NCBI RefSeq assembly: GCF_017562075.2
Contig: NC_054082.1
Span: 7,827,050 to 7,891,049, forward strand
DNA length: 64,000 bases
Origin: Anopheles merus
Lineage: Eukaryota; Arthropoda; Insecta; Diptera; Culicidae
Reading direction: 5' to 3'
Part shown: in pieces, positions 25,029 through 36,500 of the stretch
Position numbering within the stretch: position 1 is the stretch's first letter
Layout: each line of letters opens with the position of its first letter
Program-made: the position numbers and the translations under genes
Notes under the pieces: model-generated
Told to the model about the DNA's origin: nothing
What the model saw: the letters and a program-made list of their open reading frames with translations, nothing else
The model's database searches: none

Positions 25029-26396
25029 AGCCTTTCATGATTGGAGTGTATAAAAATAATAGTCATAATCAAGCACACCCCCTCCCGTGTGTGCTAAGCG
25101 CAACAAAATTATCCTGCCAACGTATTTATTCTGACGCTTTCGCGGTGCGGAGTGCAAATTATTGTTATCGGTTCGATGGCCTGGGACGGGATATGGCTGA
25201 ACTATGCAATGCTAGACACGTACCACCCCACCCGTCCGCTTTTGGCAGTGTTTGCTGGCTTACGTGTGGCTGTGTGGAAATCGGAAACCCAAATCGCCCT
25301 CCCAATCCCGTACTTTTGTTCGGGTACTATTTTGCGTTAATATCCACCGACCCTGTCTCATTACCAATATCATATTTCCAACCATTTTCACGAACAAATA
25401 GTTGAGTGCGAAAATAGATACTCTTGTCCCTTTTATGCCTCTCATTCTATCGCTTTCTCTCTTTATCTCGCAAATACGCAGCCACCTGCCACAACAATGT
25501 TGGGTGCGCTCCTTCCTCGAACATCATTTAGCGAAAGGTGTTGCAACAACCAAAAAAAAAAAAAAAGGCTGCCACTACTCATCCACCGAAAGGACCGCTA
25601 AACGGTTTGACTTGTACGGCCCGTGGGGTGGTGTGTGTGTGTGTGCGCGCGCTTTTGCGGGGAAATTTCCACAAGCAAGAGATCACGGGCGCTTCCGGAC
25701 AAAAATGGTGCCGCCGAGCGTCGTACGCCTTCCCGGAACGAAGGTCGAGCGGTGAAACGTGAATGCATTGTGACAGGTATCTATGGAGTGGAAAATTCGT
25801 GCCGTTCTATTTCGATCGTGTGAAAAATTGCGACAGCAAGGTCGTCACTGTTCCGCGCGCAACCATTGCACCATTGAATGAAAATGGCTACTTTTTAACA
25901 AATTTCCACTCAAAGTTGGGGATGGAGCAGCTTATTGGATTTTTTTTTGTGTTGAGTAAAAACGAAAATTCAATTTGCTTGTCTTCTGCTTTGATATGGA
26001 AGGTGATGGAAAAATAATTTCACTGCAACGTGCAAACAACCAGCCCGCTATAGTTTATTCCAATTAGCCGTTCAACGGCACACGGTTATATGGGCGATGT
26101 GAGTAGAGCAACGAAACGCAATTTTTCTTTTTTTGTGCAAATTTTCGTTCCTTTCCCTGGACTTGGTCAATAAAGCCCGAGCGAAATCGAGTTTCTAATG
26201 GCGATGGGAAATAAATTACATTTTCATACCCCTACCTTTGTCCGGTGTTTTTGCACTGTGCTTTGCTCTCCCTTAAGCTACTGCCAATCATACACACATA
26301 CACTCTCGTCGTTTTTGCTCGTTTTTATTTCACCCGCCAACCCGTGCCGTGTGCTGAAATGTGCTTAATAATGAGCTTTCATCCAGTGGATGGTGT

Positions 26397-26413
26397 TGCT
26401 GCTGCTGCTGCTG
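26397..26413. repeat. (TGC)n trinucleotide repeat
   Basis: Five to six TGC units. A similar 16-base TGC run lies at 60784-60799, followed by two CTCCGGCTGCTCCGG-like copies. Confidence 0.88.
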
Positions 26414-28794
26414 TTCGCACAGACGAACAATCATGCACGGTAATGAAGCGAATGTGTAACGTGCCGGGACCGTATTCATCAGTCAGTCGATTGTGTTTGC
26501 TTATTGCCGCCATGCGCCGCTCAAAAACAGAATCGGAAAATATTATGTTTATTATTTTGATTTTCTGTCGTTTTTGTTGTTTTTGTGGTGTTTTAGTTGG
26601 CCAGAAGTGCCCACGCAATCTGAAACGATTTGAGCAAACATTCATACTAAAACAACGATGTGGAAGTTGGTATTCATTCGATGAGCCGTTTCTGTGTCAA
26701 CGAGATACCCAACTATTTCCTAGTTCAATATGAAAGATCCGCCATGATGGTGTTGGTTCTGACGTTGTCATTGGTTAACAAAAAAACACAATAGGTGAGT
26801 TGGAAAATCCTGTATCGTTCTATTCGAAACTCAATATCCTATTTGATACGCCATGGACATCGCTATTTGCAGCAACAGTTAACCAAAAGAACAAAGGCTT
26901 TTGAAGTATTCCAAAAGTCATACAAGCTAGCGAGTAATTGATTGCACAAGGTGCATGAAGATGTGAAACCATATGCTGTGCAATGTAGTTCTTGTAACAT
27001 ATTGGAATTTTTCAGTAGCAGCACGAAGGCATCATTTTGACCAATCATAATTTAGAATCGTGGCCTACAGTTTCGCAGTAAAAAAAAACCCCATACATTG
27101 CCCTTGCTCCGTTCGCTATCGCATTGTCTTAGGTCAACATGGAACGACATACAGCAGGAGTAAGGCCCAGCCAAGATTCAAAGCTTCAATGCACAAAGCT
27201 AACAGAATCGGTTTTTTTATCTGTTTGTCTTATCAATCCTTTACCTGTCTCTGTCGCTTTCGGTCGTTCTCACTGGAATAAAGGGTAGGGCTTGGTTTAA
27301 CAATTACACGCAGCCTCGAAAAAACCACAATCTCGAACCAACTGTCGCCATGTGTTTCAAATTTCACATGCGAAACCTTTTTGGTGTTTTAACAGTATCG
27401 AATTTCCCTGGAAAGAAAGCATCGTTTGTGTGCCATTTGATGGCAGGTCGAACATCAATCGAAACCCTTACCTAGTGATACGAGTCTACTTGCGGTGTTG
27501 GTTAGTGCTGCGAGCTCTAACACATTGCAATGAATGTATAGCTTCCTCAAACACCGCAGCCTTCACGATACGATGACAGTCGGCGGAACAAAATGTTGCC
27601 TAAATTGAATGTTTATTTTTGCCATTACCGATCGCTGTTCGCCCCGCTTCTGCTCGAACGGCACCTCGATCATGTTCATTACCAGTTATGCCCGTATCAT
27701 GTTCCTGTACCCGGCCCAACGACGCAAACTTGCAAAACTACTTTTCAAATTAACCGCACACGAATGGTTCCATAACCGGATACGCCACATTGACCGTGAC
27801 TCTGCTCCGCTTTGCGTCTGTTCATCATCGTCGTCATCGTCGGCATGCTCGTAGTTCGCACGTACGTGCCCGCCTGTTCGTGCCCGCCTCCTTCCCGTCC
27901 CGTCCCGTCGACCTCCCTAACATATGTTTGTCCGATGAGTTAAACTTCTATCCAACCTTCCCAACTGGCGCCGTGCAAATTCGTGTCCCGGGGTTTTGAC
28001 GGGATGTCAACTTCCCGCCCTGTCTCGGATGCGGTGAAGCCTGGTGCCCGGTTGTTCGGTTGGGGTTTTGTTCGCATGCACAGGAGCACGGAGCATATAA
28101 AAAAGCGATTATAGCGACTCCCACGGCGGTCGCTGGTCCTCTGCATCAATACACTTGTTTTATCGTGCGCGAACCAGCGAACGAGTGATGGCGTTTGCAA
28201 ATTTCCGCCTGCCATGAAGATGGCATCCACTGTGACGCGCTCGTTGGTTGGGGGCTCAACGGCCCGAGCCGGCTCATCTCGTGCAATTTATACCTTGCAC
28301 CCATCATCGTGCAGAAGGGAAACGTGAGAGTGTGTGTATGTGTGTGGACATATGTTTGTGCCGTGAACTTTAGCGCTTGAACTTGCTCTGCAGCCGTCAG
28401 CGCACGGTAAGCTCGATGCGTCAGCAGAAGGCTTCCTGCCCACCGTGGGAAAATGTGTGAATGGGAAAGAATTCTCATTTGATAAGAACACACACACATC
28501 CAATGGAAGTCGTCGAGACAGGCGGGAAGGGAATGAAGTGTACTTTGCAAAGAACCGTCGGAAAGGGAAATTAGAAAAAGCGTCGACATAACACCAACTT
28601 TTCGCCGACGCCGTCAAACACTGCGGCGCGCGCTTCACATCTCCCAAGAGTGCTAATTGAATTTTCTACTGAAATCCCGCTTTTAATCGAAATTTCAATT
28701 TCCTGCCCGCGGGAGCGATCTGCGCAAGCACAGCCTGCCTTGCTCATGTGCGGGCAGGGGTGCACTGACAGGAGCGAAAGCATCGCACCACCTA

Positions 28795-28977
28795 ATGCCC
28801 ATTAATATAGACCACGTGTTGGATAATCGTGTCCGCGGGATGGAATCGATCGACGGACGTGGATTGAAATTGGAGAAACAAGAACCTGTTGGGCGTTTTC
28901 TGACACATCGTTGGCTCTCACATCTGTCAACAAACGTTTCGATTAGTATGCGAATTTTAGATCGGTTTAAGCTTTAG
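28795..28977 (+). CDS. Candidate 60-codon small open frame
   Basis: An ATG-to-TAG frame with ordinary amino-acid composition (begins MPINIDHVLDNRVRGMESID), free of simple repeats. The start context lacks a purine at -3. No similarity is recognised. It is listed because it is one of the few short frames here not explained by a repeat. Confidence 0.1.
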   Translation: MPINIDHVLDNRVRGMESIDGRGLKLEKQEPVGRFLTHRWLSHLSTNVSISMRILDRFKL

Positions 28978-30789
28978 TTGAAGGTCTCACCCAAATATTT
29001 TTGGAGGCTTGATGGGTCAAATGAACAATTGCAAGTTAATTTGTGTTTAAATACTTTGTTGAAAAACTTAAAAATCAAGTCTGTGATTTAACAATTGAAT
29101 TCACCCAAAAGTCTAAAAGTTTAACATCATTGTTTAATCAATTTCCCATACCGTAGACAAACATCATGTTATGTAAGCTTGATTTCTGCTTCATGTTGAA
29201 GCAATAATAATCATAAATCATATTCATGGTAACATTATGCGAACCAAAAGCCCCAACAGTTGCTGATGCTCGATTTTGGCTCATGTTTTTGTCATTTGAG
29301 GCTTGCCTGCTGTCCGTACTGCCGTCCTTACGTGCTAGAAAATGTTACCACAACCACCGATTGCGGATGGGAAGCCATGGCCGACCAAAATATCCCGAGC
29401 ATGGTTTGCATCACAACCAAGCTACACAAACCCACAATCGCGCACACACACACACACCAAGCCACACGAACAATGAGCGTGGAACACTTGCATCTCAACG
29501 TGGAACGAACTATGCAGCAATGCTACCGGGACGGGCCCCACCCGAAGCACTGCACTGGAATGAATTTCCAGCTATTAAAAGAACGATATGCTGGTGCGAT
29601 GGTTTATGCAGCGTTGTGCCAAAAAGTAGAGAAAAAAGCGAGTAGAGCGAAGAACAACACAGTCACTAGAAGCGAAGCGCTGGTGTAACCGAACCGGCAA
29701 AGAAAGTATCAAGAACTGGAAAATAAAAAGACTGGCCCTGCCAGTCCAGTTCACGCTAACTTTTTTACTTGCATTTTGCCGGTTTAAAAAACTCACTGCG
29801 GAGTTTATCTTCTCCAAGCTCGTCTTACGTATGGGTGTGACGTTGGCGATGGTGGTGGTGGCGGGCAGGGAAATGTGGCAAATGTCTTCGGCATAATGTG
29901 AAAACGAAAAAATGTTATGAACGTTGAGCATCTTGGGCGAAGTGAAAGGATCTTTCAGCTATTTTCCTTTTGCATACGTTCAACGTTCCAACCTTTTGCC
30001 GGATCGAAGACTGTTTTTCCACTGCGATGGTTTGTAATAGCAAAACAAAAGCTCTTTTCGGGATGATTTTTGGAAACCATCCTTTTTGTGACCGTGCAAA
30101 CAAAAACACCCAAGTTTGCTTAGTGATGAACCTGTTTCTTGGGATAGGGTTTTGTTCCAATTCTCCGCAATTACATCGCGAAAACTGTATTGGTTGTAAT
30201 TGAGCTTGCGTAACCAATGACTGACCATGGAGTAAAATTCATTCCGTTAAAAAATGGCAAAACAAAACCACAAAATGTCTCGCATCACTTGTTGCAAACA
30301 AAACGGTGCCAGTTGTTCTAGAATTTTTCAATTGAAATAAACCATCTGTTGCACCAAGCACAATGCCTTTCGTTATCTTAATTGATCATCGCAATGCAAT
30401 TTCAAACACCAACAGCAAAACCAACAAAGGGACGCCTGCTTGTTAACGCTGCCAAGACATGAAAAACGAAAAGCATTACATCACATTTGTTGAGACAGAA
30501 AGCAATAATCGTTAACTCAATCTTTTTGTTCATTGAAATCCAATCAAATTAACCATTGTTTGTAATCCATCCGCTTATGATGACTCGTGCTTGTAAGCCT
30601 ACACATAGATATCAAATAATGTTTAACCACAAACCCGGATCTATCACTATCAGTTAGACAACGTGCGGCAACAAACATATCTCGCCCTTAAACCAAACTC
30701 CAAGCTCGTACCCTAACCTCGCCCTCGGAACCGTGCGGTGTAATAATCGTAATCAGGCCGGTTCCATTAGCACAAGTAGCTGGTGTTAG
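28978..30789. other. No gene seen; AT-rich
   Basis: AT-rich sequence, with a short CA run near 29445. Nothing supportable was found. Confidence 0.6.
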
Positions 30790-30983
30790 CTAATAATTAA
30801 AACCGCAAGCCTTCGCTCTCCGGCCTTGGCGGATTCACGACTGAACCCTTTGGCTAAAGGAGTTGAAGAAAAGCCCGAGCACACGGAATCGCCCGAAGCC
30901 CTAATGTCGGTAACGCTAATTAAAGTTAGCTCGTCGCCAATCGACATCGGTTACCATCCGATGGCGCAGAAATTCAATACAAA
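30790..30983 (+). other. Candidate coding exon ending at a GTAAGA donor
   Basis: A stop-free frame of about 65 codons ends at ACAAA|GTAAGA (donor at 30984). The predicted peptide has a balanced composition with an acidic part (GVEEKPEHTESPEA) and then LIKVSSSPIDIGYHPMAQKF. An ATG at 30904 could start it, with weak context. No convincing acceptor was found at the 5' side, so it would have to be a first exon. No family is recognised. Confidence 0.18.
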
Positions 30984-31088
30984 GTAAGATCCCGGGCAAG
31001 CTTTCTCTTTCTGTCTTTCTATCTTTTACTCGCTACCGTTTCTCAACCATTTCAAATGATTACTGGGAATGCAAATACAAACGCCTAC

Positions 31089-31137
31089 CTTTGGGATGGG
31101 CTTCAACCGTAGCGATAACACCGAGACCGGGCTGAAC
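31089..31137 (-). other. Candidate 49-nt exon with good splice sites, minus strand
   Basis: Read on the minus strand, the pyrimidine-rich CCTCTTCTCTTTTGCAG, with a TAAC branch-like word just upstream, leads into 49 bases that end at AAAG|GTAGGC. One frame reads VQPGLGVIATVEAHPK; a second frame is also open. Both splice signals fit insect consensus well. It would need partner exons; the 84-base minus-strand candidate at 32800-32883 has a compatible phase. No family is recognised. Confidence 0.22.
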
Positions 31138-31953
31138 CTGCAAAAGAGAAGAGGTTATTCTGCCGATCCACATGCACGACTGCCAGTTCGGGGAAGCGTT
31201 CCGGCTGCATGGTTTAAAGTTTATCACTGACGCAAGTAAACCGGCACCGGATGGTATACGATGCTTTTGAAGTACGCACCTAATAACACGATAATGATAC
31301 CCGCCCAGCCCTATGCCGAGGGCAAACGGGGTACAAGGGTAAAGTATTTATCGGCTCAGACTCTGCTATTGAATGTCAGGGTAAACAGTTCTTATTGCTG
31401 TTTAACTATTCAATATGTGGGGGCTTTCGATTGGAGATTACATTGGCTCGGATAACTCGTCTGTACGTTTGATCCGTTTGGTAGTCTGAAGTGCTTACTA
31501 CCCTTTGATGGTTAACGTACTGCTTGTCTTCACATCAACTTTGAACTGAGTGCAGAAGTAGGAACAACTGTATTGCACCCACAAGACGCTATGATGCACA
31601 CATTTTTCCCATGGAGGCGCCTAGTGTTTTAAGGCAATAATAAAATTCAAGCCTCTTGTTGATTTGATTTTATATCGTTTGATGCAACAATTCACAAATC
31701 TATAACATATACATGTAAGTTGTGAATTTTGGAGCAAAAAATAGAGAAACAAATTGTAAAAAGTTAAAAAATAATACGCTCATGTATTAAAAGTTCCAAC
31801 CACAATGATCCAAAACTGACTCTATCGCCAGCGAATGTATGCTTCGGTTGTTTTTGAACTGTTATCTCAACGTTGCTGGTTCTGTTACATGCGTAGCAAA
31901 TCCAAGCCATCCAGCGTTTCTGCCGTCATCAAAATCGATCCTATGACGAAGGT

Positions 31954-31971
31954 AACAACAACAACAACAAC
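31954..31971. repeat. (AAC)6 trinucleotide repeat
   Basis: Six uninterrupted AAC units. The frame through it reads as a threonine run (MTKVTTTTTTSRQAK), which is simple-repeat translation. Confidence 0.9.
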
Positions 31972-32311
31972 GTCACGACAAGCGAAACGACAAACATCAA
32001 CAGCCACGAGTTTGCACCCGTCACAACGGATCACCCGTCACAACGTTCGTTCATCAAAATTGTCCTATCACGATGTCCCTGAAGCGAACTGGATAACGAC
32101 AAAACATTTTCCAAATGTTTCCCCCTTTTTTGTGCTGCCGTTGAATGTGTGTTCTTTACCTATCAATTCAAGTGGCTCTCGAATGGAGTCGGTTCGGTTG
32201 TGAAAGTGGTGAAGAGGTAGCTTGAGCTTGAGCTTGTGTGAACGTGCGTTCATGTATGTGTGTGCATCAAGCTTCAAATGTGCTTTTTACTCGTCCTCTT
32301 TCGATTCCAGG

Positions 32312-32339
32312 CCCCCCCCCCCCCCCCCCCCCCCCCCCC
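32312..32339. repeat. Homopolymer run of 28 C
   Basis: Twenty-eight consecutive Cs, the longest homopolymer in the window. The minus strand carries G28, which could form a quadruplex. Length is unlikely to be exact in any assembly. Confidence 0.95.
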
Positions 32340-32799
32340 TTCCCGGTTACCTTTCACAGCAGACATAAAAGCCAACACAATACAAACCGAACCCACCATC
32401 GTTTACAATTCAATCACTCACACGCCACCCGCACGCTCTTACGGCTGCCCCTCCGCAAACGTTCGAAGGGTCTCTCGCCCCTTTTTCCAATACACATGTA
32501 ACCGTGTGTACCTTTCCCGAAAAACCTTCCCCGAGAAACGCATCGTGCTTTAAAAACACCACGCTACCGCACTCGTTGGCGGGCGGACGGGCGCGTCTTC
32601 TCACGTTACACAAACGGGACTCGATTTATGCTTATATATTCGCATGCGATCGTGTTTATGTTTATTAACACACCCGAAGCTATAAATTTTTCCCTGCTTT
32701 CCCAGCGCACGCACGCAAACTGGCGCACGCGGTGGGGGTTTGGAAATTTTATTATTTATTCACCGATCGCCCCATCGTTATCATTTGGGGCCCGTTTAC

Positions 32800-32883
32800 C
32801 CTTCTGCCGTTGTTACCGCCGCTCTGCTTCGTGCGGGAGCGGGATTTCTTGATGGAAATTGTTGAGTGAACGATTCCCACAAC
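32800..32883 (-). other. Candidate 84-nt exon, minus strand
   Basis: On the minus strand, TGCTCCTTCAG precedes a frame reading VVGIVHSTISIKKSRSRTKQ and onward to a possible donor AGG|GTAAAC at 32799. Codon third positions are rich in G and C over ATCAAGAAATCCCGCTCCCG. Without splicing at that donor the frame continues to a stop at 32752. All three frames are open over much of the segment, so the choice is uncertain. Confidence 0.17.
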
Positions 32884-33293
32884 CTGAAGGAGCATGTTTA
32901 CCGCAACCGAGAAGAAGAGGAATGAACAGATGCTCAAAAAAATCAAACCAACATTTTTGCTTCACTCTTACCCAGCCTGCATCAGGAGTGAGCGAGATAA
33001 TGCGCAATATTGTGGGAAGATTAAAAGGAGAGCAGTAATCTAAAGGCAGTGAAAAAAAAAAAATCGACACACACGCACAGAGATCTCTAACCGTAGCGAA
33101 ACCCACCGAGTGATATATTTCATTCCAAAGCGATGGCTAGGCTGTGGTTTTCCCGGGTATCGCGCATGGTGAGCGAGAGTGTGGGCTCCCTTTAATGGTA
33201 AACCATCGAAAGACGCCTCAATAAGCCACAGGCGCATATACACACACACACGCACACGCACATCTCAGTTAACAGACCATGGCTAGACCGGGT

Positions 33294-33318
33294 CCCCCCC
33301 CCCCCCCCCCCCCCCCCC
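33294..33318. repeat. Homopolymer run of 25 C
   Basis: Twenty-five consecutive Cs on the same strand as the C28 run and about 950 bases from it. The flanks of the two runs differ, so this is not a simple duplication. Confidence 0.95.
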
Positions 33319-33514
33319 AATCCACCCAGCAAGCGTCAGCTAAGTTTACCCAAGGCATCGGTTTTTGCCAGCGCCACCATCCAAACCAATCTCGAGCAAA
33401 TCGACCGGAACGGATCCAAACGTGCCCTCCGGGAGCTCATCCGCACTGCCATACCAAAACCGCACGCATGTAGGCTTTAAACTGCCAAAATATGCTCACA
33501 CACAGTCACACAAC

Positions 33515-33515
33515 T

Positions 33516-33546
<31 letters not shown>

Positions 33547-33547
33547 C
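33515..33547. repeat. CA microsatellite with one interruption
   Basis: Two AC runs separated by a single extra A. Shorter CA tracts lie nearby at 33240-33251. Confidence 0.9.
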
Positions 33548-36500
33548 CCAACCGTAAACATGCACACGTACGTGCACATGCTAAGCATCCTTCGGCGTTA
33601 CCGTCGTTTTTCGGTTGCGTTGTCGTTATTAATATTTTTCCTCGCTTATTTCCCTCTTTTTCGCATCCATTTATCTCTCCTCTGCCCGCTTCTATCCTCT
33701 CTCTTTCTGACTCTCTCTTTCACACATGAAAACTCAACGGCAAACTCACCACCCTGGTTTGGCAGGGCCGCTTTTTGGCCGGAAAATTGTTACTGCAACG
33801 CGGCTTGAATTTCGGAGCCAAAATGGCACCCCTAGGGCGCACCGGCAACGAACGAACCTTCCGCTCCCCCAAGCGTTTGGAAAATTTACGCCACCCATAG
33901 ATGTCACACGCACAGCGAACCCACACTCCTGCCTCCTGCCTCCAACACCCGCTGCACGTGGTGGTTTGCGTGTACGTGCGCAAGTGCTTTGTAACAGGCA
34001 GAGGGCGGGGAGCAAAGCAATGCGTGCGTGATACTCACAGCCGTGACCGTGCCCGGCGGAGTTTTGGTTCCGCTGCCGCTTACGCCATATGTTGATTATT
34101 GATTCCGTATTCTGTGCATCGAAATAATAATGGAGCGATTATATCCGATTCTTGTGTGGCAAAGGGCAAACCCACACCAATCGCCACATGGCGCACGCAC
34201 CTTGCCAGCGGACCTCCCGTTCGCTCTCGGGGTTGTTGCGGTTTTGCAGCGCTTCGATTCGCGGGATGTACCTTTTTTCTTTTTGGGTGTTGTTTTTCTA
34301 ACCTTGCCTTTCTTTGGTCGCTGCGCAGTGCTTGTCGGGGGTGCGTTTCAGGATGGCCACCGACACCGCAGGCACTGGCCTATAAAAGAATGGTACCTAC
34401 GGTGAATAAATTGCCCTTTATCGGTCGGTATGTCTTCCCGGTGCTCCGGTGGCCGGCTGGAGAAAGTTATTATTAACCGAAGACCGCGATAAAACGCGTT
34501 TATTGGCAAACGGGATCGAATCATCGCGACGGTACTAGCAAACGTGACCACACTGGTGCGGTAATAAACTGTCGGTGCTTCTTTTTTTTGCTTTTGTGAC
34601 AGTGGTAAAATATTAGAAATATTTTACGTGGTTTGGAGCTTTTGCGCGTCGATTGTTTTACCTCTGGAAATGTCACCCTACAAGTGTTGCTTATAGTTTT
34701 TTTTTTGTATAACAACTGTAACGTTAATATTTGTAACGAATAAAACATTTTGAAATTGAACAAAAAATTACGATTTGGTATTGACCTGACCGCCCTACTT
34801 GTTTCAAAAACCACCTTCCCACTGTTGGTTCGATATTCATTTAAGTCCAACAGATCTCCAGCAACAACACCGCTCCACTTCAATCTGATGCAGTCTGCTC
34901 AATGTCAACATATTTGAAGCTGCTTTTCATCGCGCTTCTTGGCATTGGCATCTATCCGTCCCACCCTAATCATTGTCTCTGATTTAATCAATCGCGTTCG
35001 AGCATCTTCGCCTGCAAACAGCTGAGACGGTTTCGTGCAGCACCGTTGCTGCTTTTTTAGCCATTGCTCTCTCTCTGTTTGCGCACAACTTGCTAATAAT
35101 ACACGCGAAGAAGAAAGAAAAATCCACTCCACCACTGAACGAACATTTGCGCCCTGCCCCAAGATAGACACACTTGCGCCCGTCAAGACGACTCATTATC
35201 GAGCTATCGGCGAGGGACGCGCAACTGGGCGGGGGGCGATGGCGGCGCACACACTGTTTTCACGTTCGATTCGCGCTATGCTTCAACTGAATTAGCTGAA
35301 ACGATAATTAAGTTCACTTTCAAGTTTAATCTAATGGAACAGCGGAAAGTTTTCGCCTTCGCACAACGGGCGAGCCATCGGCGCACCAACGCGCCCCGAC
35401 CACCGTCTCTCCAGCCGTCGTTTGATGGTTCATTTTGGTAATTCAATTTATCCCCCTGGTGATTTTGCCCACGGCCAGTGTTTGTGCTGGTGCGCTTCCC
35501 ACGCTCTCGTGCCCGGGATTAGTGCCACAAAGTGCACGTGGACGAGCGCCATCGACACCAAACGGGTCAGCTTTACGGGAGTACTTGGAAAAAACATCCA
35601 CTGCGTCTGCTGCAAACGTTTGCGAGGATCACACAGACAGCCAAACCGATCCAGTGTCAGGCCATGCCAACAAGCTGCCAAAGCTCAGCGAGTCCCTCGA
35701 GGATGCCGAGAACTTTGACCGAAACCGTACCAACAATCGGAACCAATTTTAAGCTCAGTCAACTGGTGGACGTTCTAGCTCGCTGACAGTTTAGTGTACC
35801 TTAGAAAACACAAACACACACACACACAAATACCCATCGTTGGGAAATGACACCGTCCCGTCCGGTCCGGGCACACCTCCGGCTTAGAGCAACGCTTCTA
35901 ACGCCCTCGCTGGGAAGTTTGTCGCGTGGTGGAAAGCTCGTCCCGATGAAAAGAATCTGATTACACTTCGCTAACCATTCAGCTATGATAGCTAGAAGGA
36001 TTCGGACTTGGCGTTTGATGTTTTTGTGTTCGATCAGCTCCGTCCCGTCGTCTTTTGTTTGAATCTTCAAACAGTTTTGGCCATCACCGGGCGAAAGTGG
36101 AAAGCGAAAGTGGATCAGTTTTCAGTGGCTGAACAAATGCTGCTGCTGCTGACAGCCGAACGTCGTTAGGGATCGGTTACGCTTAAATTCTGCTTATAAA
36201 TAGCTCCAAATGTTAATTTGGTAAATTGCAGAGGCAAAAAAAATCGCAATTCATCAGGCTACTTCAGGAACCGATTAGGCTATTAGGCGCCCTAGACTGT
36301 GTTTTGTCACCGCTTTAGCATTTTAGAACCTCTTAATTTATGGTTGGTTAATGTTTCGCTTTGAATAATGAAAAATAATACATCAAACTTCATTCAAAAA
36401 ATCCTTTGAAACCCGTTTCATTCACAAATGAACCGTTCAAATTGAGAGGCGTATCAAAGCTATCTACTTTCTACAGCCAAATCTACAACACATTTTGAGT

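Larger units (their letters stand above)
19586..28794. other. No gene seen; alternating AT-rich and GC-richer filler
   Basis: Holds A and T homopolymers near 20.6, 21.3 and 25.55 kb, G runs at 22.45 and 23.2 kb, TG tracts at 25.0 and 25.6 kb, and a TGC run at 26.4 kb. A TATAAAAG word at 19778 has no initiator at the right distance. No exon-like or element-like structure stands out. Confidence 0.55.

Noticed and set aside
31689..31728. AATTCACAA / TTGTGAATT inverted repeat
   Set aside because: Nine-base AT-rich arms with no duplication outside them; likely chance.
36405..36445. Small hairpin around TCATTCACAAATGA
   Set aside because: It is only an 8-9 bp imperfect stem in AT-rich DNA, within chance expectation.
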